DNA from: Planctomycetaceae bacterium
GTDB taxonomy: Bacteria; Planctomycetota; Planctomycetia; Planctomycetales; Planctomycetaceae
DNA: 64,000 bases
Direction of reading: 5' to 3'
Assembly: GCA_002726205.1 (NCBI GenBank)
Contig: PBSL01000048.1
Span: forward strand, 48,215-112,214
Part shown: positions 62,778 through 64,000 of the stretch, piece by piece
How positions within the stretch are numbered: the first letter of the stretch is position 1
How the letters are laid out: each line of letters starts with the position of its first letter
Notes under the pieces: model-generated
What the model saw: only the letters and a program-made list of their open reading frames with translations
Databases searched by the model: none
Told to the model about the DNA's origin: nothing
Position numbers and translations under genes: made by a program

Positions 62778-64000
62778 TTAGCGGCTGTTGCGGACCACCT
62801 GTTTGGTCGGCGACTGAGCCAGCAGCCTCTTGGCCTCTTTCAACGCGAATTCCACGTCCATGAACGGCTCGTAACTGATGTCCTGCCAGCGAATCAGGCC
62901 GTCGCCATCAATCAGAAATGTCCCGTGCAACGTGAGATTCTCGAAATCGTCATAGCAGCGATACTTCTTGAACACCTTCAACTTCGGATCGGCCGCGATC
63001 GGGAAGGGGAACTTCCCGTCCGCCTTGTACTTCTCCATCGACTTGACCAGGTCTTGCTGCGTGTCGGAACTGATCGCCACCAATTCGATGCCGGCCTTAC
63101 GGAACGCGTCGGTTTTCGGGGCAAACGCCTGGAGTTGTTCGACACAGTGAAGACATCCGTAGCCCAGATAAAAGATCACCATCACGGGTCGGCCACGATA
63201 GTCTTTCAGGTTGACCGTCTTGTCACCATGACCGGGCAGTTTCCAGGCTGGTGCCGGCATGGGCCGCCAGCGAAACGGTCCCAGATCATCAAGTCGGGGC
63301 CGCTTGCCGGTGTCGGCTCGCACGACCTGATCGATCCGCCAGTTCTCGGGAAGATCGGCCTCTTTGGCGACCGGGGCCAGACGGGCAAAGACCGGTGACG
63401 TGATGTCGATGGAACCGGACATCTTCCGCAGGTCCTTGATTTCCTTTTCCGCCTCTTTCTTCTTGCCACGTCGCCAGAGCAACTCCACCAGTCTCGCCCG
63501 TGGCTGGACCTCGCCGACTCGGCGAGCGGCATGATCACGCAGGGCTTTCTCGGCCGCCTTGCCGTCACCGGCTGCCAACTGCACGAAGGCCAGGAAACTG
63601 GAATCGATCCCTCCGGCCTTCTTGAACAGATCCAGTGCCTCCTTGGCCTTCTTCTCGGACTTCTCGGTAAGTGCGACGTGTCCCTGTAACTCCTGCACCG
63701 CCCGTTCGAGCGTCCGGACTTTCGCAGCAAACGGCTTGCGAGCGGCATCCACCGCCTTCTTGATCGCTTTCTTGTCGGGCTTCTTCGCGGTCTTGTTCTT
63801 GTTGTTCTTGGCGTCGGTGTTCTTGGCCTTGGATTTCTTGGCGTCGGACTTTTCGGCTGCCGGTTTCCCTTCCGCTTTGTCATCGGCGGCCTTCTTCGCC
63901 GGGACTTTCTTGACTGGTGCCTTCTTGACTGGTGCCTTCTTGACTGGTGCCTTCTTGACTGGTGCCTTCTTGGCTGGTGCTTCCAGTTTCGCTCGAGCGG
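62778..64000 (-). CDS. Thioredoxin-fold (AhpC/TSA) protein with Lys/Ala/Pro-rich repeat region, cut by window edge
   Basis: Open from the window edge to 62778, so the N-terminus is missing; 407 residues visible. The first part is a Lys/Ala/Pro-rich stretch with KKVPA repeats (63912-63971), then a charged helical region with TPR-like character (AEKALRDHAARRVGEVQPRA), and from about 63260 down a redoxin domain: RPVMVIFYLGYGCLHCVEQL with a C-x-x-C motif, IELVAISSDTQQDL, FPFPIAADPKLKVFKKY and GTFLIDGDGLIRWQD. Probably an exported peroxidase or thiol oxidoreductase, but the location signal is outside the window. Confidence 0.88.
   Translation of the reverse strand, partial: ARAKLEAPAKKAPVKKAPVKKAPVKKAPVKKVPAKKAADDKAEGKPAAEKSDAKKSKAKNTDAKNNKNKTAKKPDKKAIKKAVDAARKPFAAKVRTLERAVQELQGHVALTEKSEKKAKEALDLFKKAGGIDSSFLAFVQLAAGDGKAAEKALRDHAARRVGEVQPRARLVELLWRRGKKKEAEKEIKDLRKMSGSIDITSPVFARLAPVAKEADLPENWRIDQVVRADTGKRPRLDDLGPFRWRPMPAPAWKLPGHGDKTVNLKDYRGRPVMVIFYLGYGCLHCVEQLQAFAPKTDAFRKAGIELVAISSDTQQDLVKSMEKYKADGKFPFPIAADPKLKVFKKYRCYDDFENLTLHGTFLIDGDGLIRWQDISYEPFMDVEFALKEAKRLLAQSPTKQVVRNSR
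63912..63971. repeat. 15-bp tandem repeat, four perfect copies
   Basis: Units start at 63912, 63927, 63942 and 63957, followed by a degenerate fifth. They encode KKVPA on the minus strand in the basic region of the thioredoxin-fold gene. Confidence 0.9.

Overview
This 64 kb window is high-GC bacterial chromosome that most likely comes from a member of the Planctomycetota. The evidence is the DUF1553/DUF1501 pair at the left edge, long secreted PQQ-propeller proteins, paired inner-membrane VWA proteins, an FG-GAP/UnbV (CRTAC1-like) protein, csrA, an LPS Kdo gene (kdsA) and the hopanoid radical-SAM gene hpnH. No rRNA, tRNA, CRISPR array, insertion sequence or phage gene was seen. GTG starts are common, and several were chosen because a Shine-Dalgarno sequence sits in front of them.

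Layout. 1-6.5 kb: DUF1553/DUF1501 proteins, a TIGR04283-type glycosyltransferase and a large LamG/PQQ protein. 6.5-11.1 kb: csrA, a LOG-family gene, a cupin, a CoA-transferase overlapping a GNAT gene, and two small membrane proteins. 11.2-17.9 kb: two tandem VWA proteins, an SBF-type transporter and a lipoprotein with a degenerate transglutaminase fold. 18-21.6 kb: an overlapping minus-strand operon (enolase-superfamily enzyme, HAD hydrolase, lipid-kinase-like protein, kdsA), divergent from hpnH and a YggS-type PLP protein. 23.6-28.7 kb: STAS protein, zinc-ribbon protein, rpoD and dnaG, with a clear promoter before dnaG and a clear terminator after rpoD. 29-36 kb: a zinc-ribbon protein rich in DNA repeats, an EF-hand/PQQ protein, a mannonate dehydratase-like enzyme, an exported FAH-fold protein and an HpcH/HpaI aldolase. 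36-40.6 kb: the UnbV protein, an ECF sigma factor with a coupled small membrane protein, and an MscS-like channel with a strong terminator. 40.7-46.3 kb: small basic protein, exported cysteine hydrolase, S9 peptidase, PAP2-type phosphatase and PlsC-like acyltransferase. 46.4-61 kb: an island that looks devoted to peptides and amino acids (N-acyl-D-amino-acid deacylase, DMT exporter, Na+/solute symporter, aminotransferase, FAD/Fe-S oxidoreductase, DUF885 metallopeptidase, prolyl oligopeptidase and a POT peptide transporter). 61-64 kb: His-rich lipoprotein, secreted lipase-like protein and a thioredoxin-fold protein with a Lys/Ala/Pro-rich repeat.

Most notable observation. The UnbV/CRTAC1-like reading frame (36082-38553) is open for 824 codons apart from one in-frame TGA at 37855-37857. 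Conserved-looking sequence continues in the same frame after it, a Cys codon lies two codons on, and a small hairpin of bacterial-SECIS geometry has its loop 20 nt downstream. I read this as a candidate selenoprotein of a family I do not know as selenocysteine-containing. The POT transporter with a PKD-like domain before its last helix, and the methyltransferase-like module inside a PQQ propeller, are the next most unusual architectures.
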